Positions 23,833 through 36,692 of a stretch of DNA of 64,000 nucleotides are shown here, piece after piece; position 1 is the first letter of the stretch, and every line of letters starts with the position of its first letter. A program made the position numbers and the translations under genes. Under the pieces are notes generated by a model that saw only the letters and a list, made by a program, of their open reading frames with translations, searched no databases and had not been told where the DNA came from. Source of the stretch: Akanthomyces muscarius (lineage: Eukaryota; Ascomycota; Sordariomycetes; Hypocreales; Cordycipitaceae); contig NC_079244.1 in the NCBI RefSeq assembly GCF_028009165.1, forward strand, positions 2,604,001 to 2,668,000, read 5' to 3'.

Positions 23833-24668
23833 CGCCGTTATGATTTTTCTTCATCTGCTTTCGGGTCACTTTGGCCTGCATTGCATGTTATACTATTCCT
23901 GCATTCATCAGGCGACTGCCACGTTGGCATCTCCTGACGATCTGTTTGGGGAGCTGGACGCCAGGGCAAGCATGCCTGCGGCGACCAGCGGGCTTGGTGT
24001 TTCTGGCATTGGGAATAGAAAAAAGGGAGCCTGGTGTATATGGTTCCAACGCATGGTAACGACGAAATGACTGAGATGCGCTCATGACGAATATATGTTT
24101 TCCTTGGCTTCAAGTGGCTCTAGACGAGATGGATTTCATTACAGAGAGGGGGGAAGATGATTTGTTCAACTAGTATAAAGGACTAAGCATATGTATCAAC
24201 ATGCATCTTTTGATTCTTTTTATTAATTTTCTATTCATGTAATTACGTTTACCTTCTATGAGCTGTGTCTGGCTGGGCTGGGCTGCCGAGCTTGTAAAGC
24301 AATACTCCACGTGATTGGCCGAGGTATGCGCGCGCGCCGTCGTCAACCCCCCACCATACTCTGGACCAGCACAGCAAGCTCCCAAGCGTTCGGAACGACC
24401 GTGAACTGTGTCTTTGAGCGATTGCGAGCGTTGCGGAAACTGCAAGCACATAATAGAGAATCATTTGATCCATTCCCAGGAACCATACCCACGTCCTGCT
24501 GCCCCCGTCAGCGACCCTGACGCCGAGAGCCTCTTTTCCCCGCCACCTCCATTCCCATCGACGACATCACTCTACAAGCCGAGCTCCTCGAGACCTCAAC
24601 ACCTACGACTCAACGCAAAAACCTTTTTTTAAACCCCCTCTGCTCCAAAAGCAACCAGAACGGAAACC
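23833..24668. other. intergenic between two plus-strand genes
   Basis: Byr4 3' UTR followed by the Get5-like promoter and leader. A cysteine-containing frame at 24408-24632 lacks an ATG and runs into the leader, so it was not called. Confidence 0.5.
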
Positions 24669-25412
24669 ATGTCGGAAGCAACCTTTGCCAAGACGTTTCT
24701 CACCACGCTCGACGCGCGCCCGGCCAAGATCTCAGCGGACCACGTCGAAGATGCGCGCAACTTTCCCGCCCGTCCTCCCGTCTGTCCTCCCTTCTTCTCG
24801 ATTTCCTTTTCCATCCACTAACCCGGCGAAAAAAAAATGCAGTACATCCTCCCCCGCATGCCCACCGAGATGAGCAAGCCCCAATCCAGCAGCGACACCG
24901 CCACCGGCGGCGGCGGCGGCGCCGTCCCGGGCCAGGAGCGCAGCGTGACGGTGACGCTGCGCTCGCTGCGCAACCCGCCCCTCGACATCAAGCTCGCCGC
25001 GCAGCCGCTCGGCACCTCGCTCCTCGACGTCAAGCAGGCCGTCGCCTCGCGCGCCCGCATCCCCGTCGACAAGCTCAAGATCCTCTACAACAAGCGGCCG
25101 CTCCCCGACAGCAAGATCCTCGGCGAGGTGCTCGGGGACGACTTCGCCAAGGCGGCCGTCGAGTTCAGCGTCATGGTGGTGGGCGGCGCGGCGGCGGTGC
25201 TGCAGCAGCAGCAGCCGATGGACGTGGACGACGAGGGGCGGAGGAGCGACAGGGTGCGGACGGCGAAGAAGGGCGAGGCGGCAGTGGAGCAGGACCAGTT
25301 CTGGGAGGACCTGAACGGGTTCCTGATGCAGAGGGTCAAGGACGAGGACACGGCGGCGGAGCTGACGACGGTGTTTAAGAATGCGTGGGAGTCGCACAAG
25401 GCGGCGCCGTAA
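24669..25412 (+). CDS. get5: Get5/Mdy2-like ubiquitin-like protein
   Basis: Two exons, 24669-24779 and 24843-25412, giving 226 aa. The N-terminal segment is TFAKTFLTTLDARPAKISAD. A ubiquitin-like domain covers about residues 65-135 (VTVTLRSLRNPPLDIKL, then VDKLKILYNKRPLPDSK). The C-terminal helices (FWEDLNGFLMQRVKDEDTA) match the Get5 homodimerisation domain. In yeast, Get5 with Get4 and Sgt2 passes tail-anchored proteins to Get3 for ER insertion; that role is inferred here. The intron is GTCTGT/ATGCAG with a CTAAC branch site and restores ARPP|YILPRMP. The donor is unusual after the GT but no better one is in phase. Confidence 0.82.
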
Positions 25413-25857
25413 GAAGGGGAAAGGAGATGGGGGCGAGGGCAAGGGGGAGTTGGTGCCTTGTATATATACTGAATCTTTCATGATCTGGCATTACGAAAAA
25501 AAAGAGATAAACGGCTTTATAGAATACACGAGTTTTGCTAATTCAGTATCCCAGCTGTGCTTGCCGGTGAAGAGAAGCTGGAGTAGTTACAGGAGCTTCG
25601 TGGCGTGTGAGTTGTGGTATAGGGCTCTGATTCACTCAATTTGCAACAGTTTTTTTATTCTTTGTTTCATTCATGGCCTAGACAGCTGTGATATATAACC
25701 TGCTAGTTTCCATCTTTTGTTTTTGGAGCCCATGTCTACAGACACGGATCCATCATCATTCTCCCCGAGTCTCGTCATCCGTTATGTGAAGCGTAGCGCG
25801 GGTGTGGAAATCTTTTGGGTGGGCGGCGTGGTAGTTCGTGAGGTTGACCATTTGCGC
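25413..25857. other. convergent 3' region
   Basis: Between the ends of the Get5-like gene (+) and cofilin (-). It should contain both 3' UTRs. Nothing else was seen. Confidence 0.5.
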
Positions 25858-26852
25858 TTAGGAGGAGGCGGCAAGACCCTTGCTGACAGTCTTGAGGATG
25901 GTGTCGTACTCAATGTCGTCAGAGTCGTTGGCCTGGAGCTCGCTGGCAATGCCGGTGAGAGAACGCTTCAGGGCCTCCTTGGAGGAAGCGTAAATCATCT
26001 TGGGCTATTGGCCGAGGTTAGTTAGCTACGGTTACGGTGGTTGCGCGTGTGTCTAGCCGCGGTTTTCTCTCGTACCTGAACGCCGGCATCATCGGGAGAC
26101 CAGGCGATGAAGACAATCTTGTTGCTAATGGCAAAGGATTAGCTGCTGCTGGCATGCTGCAAGGACTTGGTGCTGGAGCATCGACTTACCGGATACCGTC
26201 GCCGGTGGCGAGGCTGTACTCAAAGTCGTAGACGGCATAGCGGGGACCCTTGCCAACAGCACCCTATGCAACGAGGAAAGAAAAAAGCTCGTTAGTACAA
26301 GTGCAAAGAATGGTGGTGGCCAGTTTTCGGCGAAAGCGAGACGGGCGGGCGGTCAAAACTAACAGTCTTGGACTTGGAGGTGGCGTTGATGAGCTTCTCG
26401 CGGAAGTTCTCCCAGTCCTTGTCGTTGGAGGCATCCTCGACGACAATCTCCTTGAAGTCGTCGCTGAGCTTGTAGATGATGTACTTGTGCTTCTTGGAGA
26501 GCTTCAGGTCATTGTAGGCAGTGATGCACTCCTGGCTGACGGTAGCTCTGTGAAGCGGGGTGATATCGGGTTAGCAAGTTGGCATTGTCTTTTCTTATAT
26601 TCCATGACAGCAGTGATAGGATGATTTGTCCGCCTCGGCGCAGCCTCGTCGCAACGTTTTTCGCGGGCAAAATCGCATATTCGCAGAGGCGGGGCAACGA
26701 CAGGTCGGTGGAGGGGGGCGGGGGAGGACATTTGTATGGGAGGCAAGGTAAGGACGCACCCGGATTGAGACTATGAGTAGAAAATCTGTCAGCACTCGGA
26801 ATGATTCGTGGATAGAGACTGGCGCGCGCTGGCGCATCATTGTACGTACCAT
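25858..26852 (-). CDS. cof1: cofilin/ADF actin-depolymerising factor
   Basis: Six exons on the minus strand: 26852-26850 (ATG only), 26770-26760 (11 nt), 26547-26364, 26263-26190, 26124-26076 and 26004-25858, giving 155 aa. The product begins MSQSGATVSQEC and contains YNDLKLSKKHKYIIYKLSDD, YAVYDFEYSLATGDGIRNK, IVFIAWSPDDAGVQPKMIYA and KEALKRSL, all diagnostic of cofilin. It severs and depolymerises actin filaments in the cytoplasm. Every intron is GT-AG (donors GTACGT, GTGCGT, GTTAGT, GTAAGT, GTACGA) and the frame closes exactly. Exon 1 carries only the start codon and exon 2 is a micro-exon, so ORF scans miss the N-terminus. The large number of introns is typical of fungal cofilin. Confidence 0.95.
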
Positions 26853-27982
26853 GATGGCGGTGTTTGTGAGGTCGACGTGGCGTAAGGAGGAGGATGTGGT
26901 CTGAGAAAGAGGGGAGCTTGTCAGTTATTGCGCAACGAGGTACGTCTCGCCCGTAGCGGGGTTGTGCGGCAGCCAAAACGGGCAGCGGAAAAAAAAGAAG
27001 CTACGGCGGCGGGCGGAAAGGGAACCAACATGAGGAAGAAAAAGAGATCGCGATCGGGAATTGTCCTTTTTATCCGCGATGCAGAGTGTTGCTGTTGTTT
27101 AGGTACGTGAAAGGTGACAAAGAAGGAGAGTGCCAGCTTTTTGGGAGAGATGGCGTGGTGGTTTGGTGGGCATATATGAGAACCGGGGAGAGGGGCAGCA
27201 GCATGCGCCGGACGACGAAGCGTCGAGCAGGCCGCTGTATTTTTAGAGGTGGTTGTGCTGATAGCTGGATTTTAGCGCGCGCAGTGGCCCGACAGAGGCG
27301 GTCGGGACAGCTCGCTACAGCCTACCTACAGCCTACCTACAGCTGTCGGGCCCTGGAAAACGAAGAGCTGGCTTGGCTTGGTGGGGGTTGGCCGTGAGAC
27401 GCCCCACGTGACGGTTCCCAGTGACGTCGGCGCTGCTGAGCCTCAACCACCAAGCTACTGGTCGCGACCGAGTCGTGCTCCAAATTGGCCCCGGACCATG
27501 GCATTATTCGCTCTGTCTTATAAGCTTGAAGCGATAAATAAACAAACAACCACAAAGGTTCAGAGTTTGATACACAATTGTAATAAGACTCATCTCTAAA
27601 AATACGCCACGTCCAAACCACAACCGCCTCTGTCAAACGATTGCCTGATGCCTTATCACCCACCTAGCCCTCATTATCTTGCTGCCTGACACAGGCTTCC
27701 GTCACTTCCGACTAGCTTGTTCTTGATTATTTCATGATGATTTTTGCTCATATTTTTGGTTCTACAATGAGGGCTAGCATAACTACTATACAATGGCTCT
27801 CTGCCATATAGCCGTCGAGATTGCGCCTTGCTGACGCTTCCTTCAGCTTCCAGACATAGAGGGGAGATTAAATAAAAAAACAAGGCCTGATCTAAAACAC
27901 CCAATCCGTGCCCGGTATATTTTTGTTTCCGTTTTGTACAATGTCGCCCATTTTATTTTAGTTGCGCTTCAAATCTCGCATC
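26853..27982. other. intergenic between Hsp60 3' end and cofilin 5' end
   Basis: Both flanking genes are on the minus strand, so the left part is the cofilin promoter and leader and the right part the Hsp60 3' UTR. It includes two and a half copies of an 11-nt tandem repeat (27317-27343) flanked by a 7-nt inverted repeat. No gene was recognised. Confidence 0.5.
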
Positions 27983-29871
<1,889 letters not shown>

Positions 29872-30664
29872 CGTGTATGTGTGTATGTGGAAGATGGAAA
29901 GAAGAAGAAAGGGTATATAGTATTACAATGCGGCACAAGAAATAGTACAACGACTCCGGGGGATTGAAGATGGAGTGTGACGGTGGGAATGGATTGCAAA
30001 AGGGCTTGGGGTAGAAGGGGAAAAGAAGAGTAAGGGTGATGTCCTGCCAGCTGCAGCCCCAAAAAAAATTGTCGCGGCGAGCGTCGGCAAAACACCGTCG
30101 TGCTCCAAGTTGCGCTAGTCCCAATCAGGTCTAGCCAGGACTCCAGACTAATTCTACATTCTTCCAGCGGCGTCTGAGACGTAGCCGGCCAGTAGCTTCA
30201 CATGGCAGCGGGTGATGAACCGAAAAAAAGCGCTGCAGAAGTTTCTCTTGAGCTTCATTATCATTGCAATGCTATCCTTGTCATAATTCGTTCTGTGTTC
30301 CCAATCGCCCTGCGGCATACGGCCGCTCCTATTCCTAGCCCAACTGCGCGAGTCAGTGAGCTCTACCAGAGCTCTCAGCAATCCCAGTGTATCGGTACCT
30401 CGTCCGTGTCTGTTTTGCATCTCGAATCGGTATCGTCTTTCGCAAGTAGCCAACTTTTCAAATCCTGCAAGATCATATCGAAAGAAAAATATAATACAAA
30501 GAGAAAAAAAAATTCCCCAGTCGGTGGTATCGACGGCAGCAATCCCGATGCCTGCAAAATAAAACTACAAGGAATATAATAGTACAAGTGAAGTGGTGCT
30601 ATTTCTTCTCGAACGAGGAAATAGCCGGTTGAAGCAACTGTAGCAAGTAACTGCGATCTGCTTG
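29872..30664. other. Hsp60 promoter region
   Basis: Upstream of Hsp60 and downstream of the minus-strand gene at 30665. It includes a pyrimidine-rich leader when read on the minus strand and a possible heat-shock element near 30237. No gene was seen. Confidence 0.5.
30237..30246. promoter_or_regulatory. candidate heat-shock element upstream of hsp60
   Basis: AGAAGTTTCT is an inverted nGAAnnTTCn pair, the core of an Hsf1 site, about 370 nt upstream of the Hsp60 start codon. Imperfect units follow, and a second gapped pair (ATTCT, 5 nt, CTTCC) lies at 30151-30165. Two units alone are weak evidence. The position before a heat-shock gene is the main support. Confidence 0.3.
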
Positions 30665-31966
30665 TCAGAAGCTTCCCGTCATCGCCGCGTTGTCATGAAT
30701 CTGCGATGCGCCGATTAGCATGGCCAGGCCGTAAGATAGTTTAATACGTACATCTCCGACTTGGCAGGCTTCGTCGAAATTCTCGTTCACTGTCATGGCA
30801 GGCGAATCATCTTCCTGTTTTAATTCTCCCAGGATTTGTGAGCAGTTGGTCGGCATCCCATGCTCTTCCGGGTGCGCAGCAAAAGACTCTTCAGTCGAAA
30901 ACATGGAGTAATTTGTCGGCATGGTGAAGTAGCCAGAGAATGAGGTATGGAAGCCCGAGTGCTGTTTGACATATGGGTAGACACCCATCGGAGAATATTG
31001 AGGCCATGGAGCTTCTTGCCATTGGCCGTGTGTGCTGGGTGCTGAGGTAGGCGCAGATCCAACCGACGTGACAGTGTCGAAGGATCGAGTCAAGAGAGGG
31101 TTCTCCAGCTCGTCGATTTCAGATCTCTGCTGCCTGGTGGGAGAGCAGAAACTGCTTTGGGGAGACCACTGCAATGCCTCAGCTGGTGCGACAGAAATCA
31201 ATGTTGGGGCACTTACACTCTGCTCAAATCGGCGAAGGCTATTGGTAACAGACTCATCGGTGGTGCTAGGGGGACCACTGAAGAATCGCGGCTGTGGCAT
31301 GCGCGTGGGACTGGGCGATTCCGGTGTGAAATCGTCTTCATCGCCAGAATGCTGGAAAGAGTCTGGGAGGTTGAACCTCAGGTCATCGTACTTTTCGTCG
31401 AAGCGAACAGGGCGAGTGGTGTCTTTATCTTCGCCGTCCGGGTCAAGACGCACAAATCCGCGAATACTTGGGTCAACACCAGAGTTGGAGCTTGGCTTTT
31501 GACAGACTGGGGGCACAAGGTGTCCCTCTCTTATCAACTCCTTCCTCACGCGATTCAGGTGCTGCACAATGGCAGCCCCGGAGGAGCCAGGGTGGAGGCG
31601 GTGGGCGATAGAATCCCAGGGCAGAACAATTTTGTGTCTGGTACATTCGAAGTGAAGATGCAATAGTAGCTTTTCGGCCATTCGGGGTCCTGCCGGAAGT
31701 CAGTATTTGATCAAGACACCAGCGGTTCAAAGCTACTTACGTCCCCACATGATGAGGCTGCGGCCAACCACTCGACCATTGTTGCGTTTCTGCTCATCTG
31801 TCGGGAGGGTGTGCGAATAAGATGAGTCTCTGGTATGATTCGGAGTTCGCTGTACTAAAGTGGCGGCGGAATCGCTGTCCTTGAAGGCTTTTGATTGGGA
31901 GCGGCGATCCTGCGCTGGAGAGCGGCCCGTCTTGGACGGGGTTTTCTTCACGGGTGTGACACCCAT
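30665..31966 (-). CDS. hypothetical protein with a Myb/SANT-like N-terminal domain
   Basis: Exons 31966-31741, 31689-30752 and 30700-30665 on the minus strand give 399 aa; if the last intron is retained the protein is 416 aa. After a basic disordered start (TPVKKTPSKTGRS) a compact domain contains MAEKLLLHLHFECTRH, LPWDSIAHRLHPGSSGAA and QHLNRVRKELI. Its layout (leucine helix, Trp, Gly loop, then QH-N-R) resembles the plus-strand small proteins at 41971-45367. The remainder is Ser/Pro-rich and acidic. The last intron (30701-30751, 51 nt, GTACGT/CGCAG with a CTAAT branch site) has no stop and is a multiple of three. DNA binding is plausible but not proven. Confidence 0.72.
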
Positions 31967-32803
31967 GATGTGGATTTGCGAGTCAATTGGTGGCAGTCTG
32001 GGTAATCAAAGCGCTGTTAGATCAATTGATTTGTAGCCACAGGACATGTAAGCGGTCATGTCTGCGCTCGGAGCTTACATATCAGTGAAAAGAAGGCGTA
32101 TGTCGCGCAGTTCCTGATGCGTGGAGATTGAGCAGGAGGTCTTTTTTTGCAAAATTGGTAAACAAATGGCAATTCTGAAAGGTGCGAGGGGTAGATTCAA
32201 CGAGAAAACCAAAGCTTTTTAGCAACCAAACGCAGCGACACCCGAAACAAACTGCAGGTGACGAACTCGACGAGGGACAGCAACCAAGATATTATTCTTT
32301 CTCTTGTCAATAACACGCCAAGATTGTGGAAGTCAAAAATCAGCTACCGGAAAAAAGAGATGGCTAGGAAATGCAGAGATGCCTGGTTGCCAGGGCAAAT
32401 GCGTTTGAACGGCCGGCCGGCAGAGGCAGACCGTTGCCAGCTGGCAGAGGGTGGAGAAGAGAGGCTGGTGCTGGTGAGGGGTGTGAATGGTTGTTGTTCT
32501 GAGAAACGGCGCGGAGGAAAGGGTGCTGCCAGTAATTCAACATGGTCAAAACAAAGGCAGGTAGCTGACCATGTTCGCCCTGCCCTTGATACATTATAGG
32601 GTGGGTTTGGCGGTATGCAGAATGCTGGGCGAGTCGCCAACTTTGTTGTCGTCATCACGAGTCTAGCAGTTTTGCAGAGTGGCACTTGGCACGAAAGAAA
32701 GGATTGTATGTGATCTAGTTTTTTGCAATCATGATGAAGCACTGTATTAATTCTGTAAAGTTGACGCCTGAATCCCACGCAATAAAGTATCCTTCTCCGG
32801 CTC
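31967..32803. other. intergenic; nothing recognised
   Basis: Between two minus-strand genes. Only short ORFs without conserved character occur. Confidence 0.5.
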
Positions 32804-33535
32804 TCAGTCCCTGGCTCCTCCAGCCCTCCATTTGGACATCATGTAGCTGACCAATCGTGGCTTCCTTGACTTTATTTGCGACTGCCGGTGCTTTTTTGAA
32901 CTTCGAGACTTGAAGCAAAATTGTGGCTGGATATTGGAATGTCGTTCGTGCTGATGCGAAGCAGATGACGCGGGTCTGGAGAGGACGCGCTGATCGTAGA
33001 GTCCATTGGCCCTTTGCATAGAATTTGTTGTGTTTGAAAGCTGGTTGGCGAGCGCAGAGATTATCTCTAGGTGGTTGGATGTGGCAACGGAGATATTTTG
33101 CAGAGTGCGAAGTTGCGCGTTGATTTGCTGCTCCAAGCGACCGACTTGGCAGTCCAGGTCAGTATTTTCGGAATCGAATCGCCGAATGTTGAGTCTCAAG
33201 GGTCCCATAGCTTCAGCCAGTTTCTGTTCAATGACTTGCTCGATGATGGTGTAGATGGTCTCGGATGCGTGGGACAAGTCGTGCTGCGCGCTCTGCGGCT
33301 CGGGCTCGGAAGGACCAAAGCGAAAGCTCTGCGGCGAATCATGATACTGCGGCAGTTCGTGATGCTGCGTGGAAGTAAAACATCGCGTAGAAATTGGCGT
33401 CGGCAGTGTCGCTTTGCTCGACTTGGGCGACTCGGGGGGTGTAAGCAGGCCAGAGCCGCTCGGCGGCTGTGCAGACAGGTTGAAGCGCGCGTTGGGCAGC
33501 ACGAAGCCATCGTGGTCATCCGCGAAAGAAGGCAT
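32804..33535 (-). CDS. hypothetical coiled-coil protein, 243 aa
   Basis: A single open frame with a Ser/Pro-rich N-terminus (SGLLTPPESPKSSK). A predicted coiled coil runs over about residues 95-170 (IEQVIEQKLAEAMG, then DCQVGRLEQQINAQLRTLQN). The C-terminus is strongly basic (KSRSSKKHRQSQIKSRK) and could act as a nuclear signal or nucleic-acid contact. No family is recognised. It sits between the Myb/SANT-like gene at 30665 and the array of paralogues starting at 34353, all on the minus strand. The basic C-terminal stretch might partly be unspliced intron, which the sequence alone cannot settle. Confidence 0.6.
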   Translation of the reverse strand: MPSFADDHDGFVLPNARFNLSAQPPSGSGLLTPPESPKSSKATLPTPISTRCFTSTQHHELPQYHDSPQSFRFGPSEPEPQSAQHDLSHASETIYTIIEQVIEQKLAEAMGPLRLNIRRFDSENTDLDCQVGRLEQQINAQLRTLQNISVATSNHLEIISALANQLSNTTNSMQRANGLYDQRVLSRPASSASHQHERHSNIQPQFCFKSRSSKKHRQSQIKSRKPRLVSYMMSKWRAGGARD

Positions 33536-34352
33536 GACTGCTGGAATTATTCGAAGAATTGTTTCTTTTGCAGAGGAAGCTCAAGATGCGTAAATTACTG
33601 GAGTTGAAGATGCCAGAAAAGAAGGCCTCGCGCATCGTCGGAGGCGACATCATCTTGTATATATCCCTTGTTCTGCCCACCGCCTCTTTGTTTGAAGCAC
33701 AAGAATGCAAATAATACAACAATACCATTGATGCTTGCCTCCCCCATTCCGCGTCACCGATTCGGGCATCCTATTGTCCCTTCGCAGCGCTATTCACAAG
33801 TGACTCGGCGGATGGGGCCGTGCTGCAGGCACCTGGTCCCATTGACCGGCCGCCGTTCCCACGGACGAATAGCTACCAGAAATTTTGTGCTTTTCCGTGC
33901 CGGCATAATGACAAGTTCTTTGATTCGAATTTACTTATGCAACGTTACAGTTTGTGGCATTGCAGGGTGCGATGACGGCAGGGGGGAAGCTCCTTGACTG
34001 ATTGATCTCGACTGTCAGATTGACGAGCCTTTAATTATTTTTTCCAACTCAAACTGCCCTGCTCCTTTGCCTTGCGATCCATGTTCCACGAAGTAAAACA
34101 AAAGAGCTCAAAAATAAAGGAGTGCGTTTCGCGCCAAAAAAACAAAGATCCAGATTTTCTGCTTTTCCATTGTTCTTCTTTCTCTCCATTGTTGCTCTTC
34201 TTTCCATTATTCCTCTTAATTTCCATTATTCCTCTTAATTTCCATTGCTCCCGTAGACGAAATTCAGTTGCAAAACCCCCTTCCTCATTTTCCCCTCGTG
34301 ACTTGTGTCAACGCTTCAGCGGCCGGCGGCCGGGTCTCGCAGACTGGGCATT
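33536..34352. other. intergenic; nothing recognised
   Basis: AT-richer than its neighbours, with short repeated TTTCCATTATTCCTCTTAA units near 34200-34240. It contains the promoter of the coiled-coil gene and the 3' end of the paralogue at 34353. Confidence 0.5.
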
Positions 34353-35034
34353 CTAGGCTTCTTCAGCCTTGACATTCTCGTTCAGCTCCTCTGGGAAATC
34401 TGGATTGGCCTTGTGTTAGCAGATTTTTACCACGGAAGAGCGCTGCATTCTGCTGGGGGTTTGATCTGTAGTACCGGAAAGGGGAGAATCGGACTCGGCC
34501 TCGGCCTTGATGTCCCGGTCCGCGACGTCGTCCTCCTCCGCCTCAGCCTTGACTTTGGTCTTCTTGGCATGCGGAGCAGCCTTGGCCTTCTTCAAGGCCG
34601 GGGCCTTGGGAGTGGCGGCCGTATCGGGTGCCTTGCGCTTCTTAGCCGTTGACTTGGTGGGCTCTTCGTCGTCGTCGTCATTGGCGGCGGCGGCGGCGAG
34701 GGCGGCGGGAGAAGCGCCGCAGCACTTGCCGCTGTTAGTAACGCCGGCGGACTTGAGGAGACGCTCGTATCTCTTGCCACTGCGAAAACTATTAGACGAG
34801 TCTGTAAAGTTGGAAGCTGAGAGGCGACTGAATCACTTACGCGGCGCCCTTGGACACAATGTCGAGCTCTTTGGCAACGAGGTCAAAGTTGGGCTACTCA
34901 TGGGTTAGCAAAAAAGAGATTGCACGTAGGATTGGAGCCCCTTGGATTGGAATTCTTACCTTTCCGTTGGTGCTGTGGTTGATGCATGCCACAAGGAAGC
35001 GGACGTTTTCCTTCGGGTCAGTCTTGTTAGACAT
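34353..35034 (-). CDS. small Myb/SANT-like protein, group A paralogue 1
   Basis: Four exons on the minus strand, 35034-34960, 34893-34841, 34779-34475 and 34399-34353, giving 159 aa. The N-terminal domain reads VRFLVACINHSTNGK, PNFDLVAKELDIVSKGAA, GKRYERLLKSAG. The tail is acidic then basic (KSTAKKRKAPDTA, ALKKAKAAPHAKKTKVKA) and ends ENVKAEEA. The domain is of the fungal Myb-like type with W/F-D-x-VA spacing, so a nuclear DNA- or chromatin-associated role is inferred. The last intron ends at AATCCAG, not at the earlier ACAAG, because only the former restores the frame. The first intron falls at the same place and phase as in paralogue 4. Confidence 0.8.
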
Positions 35035-35697
35035 GGTGTCGTTGGCGGAATCAGTAGCTGTGGATGCAGGGATAAAGAGATGATGATGGTAGAGGAGGGG
35101 AACTAGGCGCAAGTATTCTGGAATGTATTGTCAAGATCAAGTCAGACGCAGAGTGTTGTGTCCCAGGGCAGAGTTTGTCGAAGCAGAGGAATCCGAGGGC
35201 GGAATGGTCCGTGAGAGCAACTCGGCCAGGCAGCCACGGGGTCAGGTGAAAATAGATTATAATGGGAGACTGAAAGCGGTGTGCTGCGCAAACGAAGGTG
35301 ACTCTTCTCATGAGACGGTGAAAATTTGTGAGGCGGGGGTGCTGTCGAGATGCGGACCAGGCGTCGTGAAAGTGAAAGTGAAAGTGAAGGGCGGATCGCG
35401 GAGCATCTGAGCAAACGGACGCAGCTATGCCCAAAGAGGTATACTCTACGATGTATAATTTACTGATGTGGTGTAATTGAGCTTGCTGAATCTGGGCTGT
35501 AGTTGTCTTGGTCGTCGTCATGAGTTTCCAGTCTTGATTAATTGCCTGCTCTGCCTCGAGGTAGCACTTGATGCGTTCTGTAGATCGCCGGCGCTTATAG
35601 CTCTCTTCCCAAATACAGCAAATAGTCCAAATCATTCCCGATTTCTCGTAGACTTCATGACTTCATCAAAATCAATGATCCATCACAGAAGACATTT
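35035..35697. other. intergenic between group A paralogues 1 and 2
   Basis: Promoter of paralogue 1 and 3' UTR of paralogue 2. No other gene was seen. Confidence 0.5.
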
Positions 35698-36072
35698 TCA
35701 GAACTCTCCGTCATCAAACTCCTCCTTCACAGCCGCAACTGGCTTCTCGTCCAGCTCCTCATCCTCATCCTCCGCAATGGCCTTCTTCTTTCTGCCACCG
35801 CTTCTCTTGACAACCTTGGACGGGCTTGCCTTTACTTTCTTCGGGGTCGATGGGGCGCTGTTGCCGTCACCGCCGCCGCCACTCTTGCTGTTCCAGCCGA
35901 GACGGACGGTCATCTGGCGGTAGCGCTCCTTGATGGACTTGGCGTTGCCGAGCGAGGCCGCGCTGGCGGCGGCGTCCCAGTCGACATCAGGCTTGCTGTT
36001 CATGTTGGCAAAGATGGCCTTGAGGATGCGCATCTCGCCGTCGGTGGGTGTGATTTTCTCGTCGTTGGTCAT
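35698..36072 (-). CDS. small Myb/SANT-like protein, group A paralogue 2
   Basis: An intronless frame of 124 aa. The N-terminal domain contains MRILKAIFANMNSKPDVDWD, AAASAASLGNAKS and KERYRQMTVRLGW. The tail is basic then acidic (STPKKVKASPSKVVKRSGGR, then EDEDEELDEKP) and ends FDDGEF. It is clearly related to its three neighbours on the same strand through the D-W-D-x-A-A core and the R-Y/F-x-Q/R motif. It has no introns, unlike them, which may reflect intron loss or retroposition. A nuclear location is likely from the basic tail; no specific function is known. Confidence 0.82.
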   Translation of the reverse strand: MTNDEKITPTDGEMRILKAIFANMNSKPDVDWDAAASAASLGNAKSIKERYRQMTVRLGWNSKSGGGGDGNSAPSTPKKVKASPSKVVKRSGGRKKKAIAEDEDEELDEKPVAAVKEEFDDGEF

Positions 36073-36692
36073 GCTGAGAGTAGGCGGTTGCTCTAGGAAG
36101 ACGGCAAGAAATTAGTTTCCATAATTGTAGAAGTTTTTTTTTGTTTGTTTTACTGAATGAACATACTGCGATGCAATGAAAACTTGGTGTACAGAAATCG
36201 CAAGAAGAATCACGAGGGGGGATGATGTTGTAGGTGGAAAGGTTCAGCTGTGCGTAGCTTGGGGAACGAGTGAGGTGATGGTGTTGGTGTAAGTGGCAAG
36301 CGGGAAGGCTGGGTCGCAAGGCGTAGGTAAATATGGCATTGAATCACACGAGGGAGAAGAAACCTTGTTATTATTATTTTACAAGGCAGAAGCGGTGGCA
36401 GTGAATGTCCGGGAGCTTGGCAGCTTGCAGCAACCTCGTGGGCCAGGCATGGCACATACCTGGCTACGCGCGGCTAGTCACATTTGTGGACAACGGCACG
36501 AGGGACGTGGCAATCATTTCTCGTAATCTTTGCTATTGTCTACCACAAACGCAGTAGATTCGTGATACAAACTCCAAGTCTGATTCTGAGCAAATGTTAA
36601 ATAAAATACTATCCATACGCGTTCATCCAGACCGTTCGTAGGACCGCCATCATGGTGGCCAGCCTCTTTTCAATATCCAGGATGCATTGCCC
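36073..36692. other. intergenic between group A paralogues 2 and 3
   Basis: No gene was recognised. Holds the promoter of paralogue 2 and the 3' UTR of paralogue 3. Confidence 0.5.

Noticed and set aside
24408..24632. Cysteine-containing peptide frame before the Get5-like gene
   Set aside because: It has no ATG start, runs into the pyrimidine-rich leader and has no stop-to-gene spacing typical of a separate gene. Two CxxC pairs alone are not enough.
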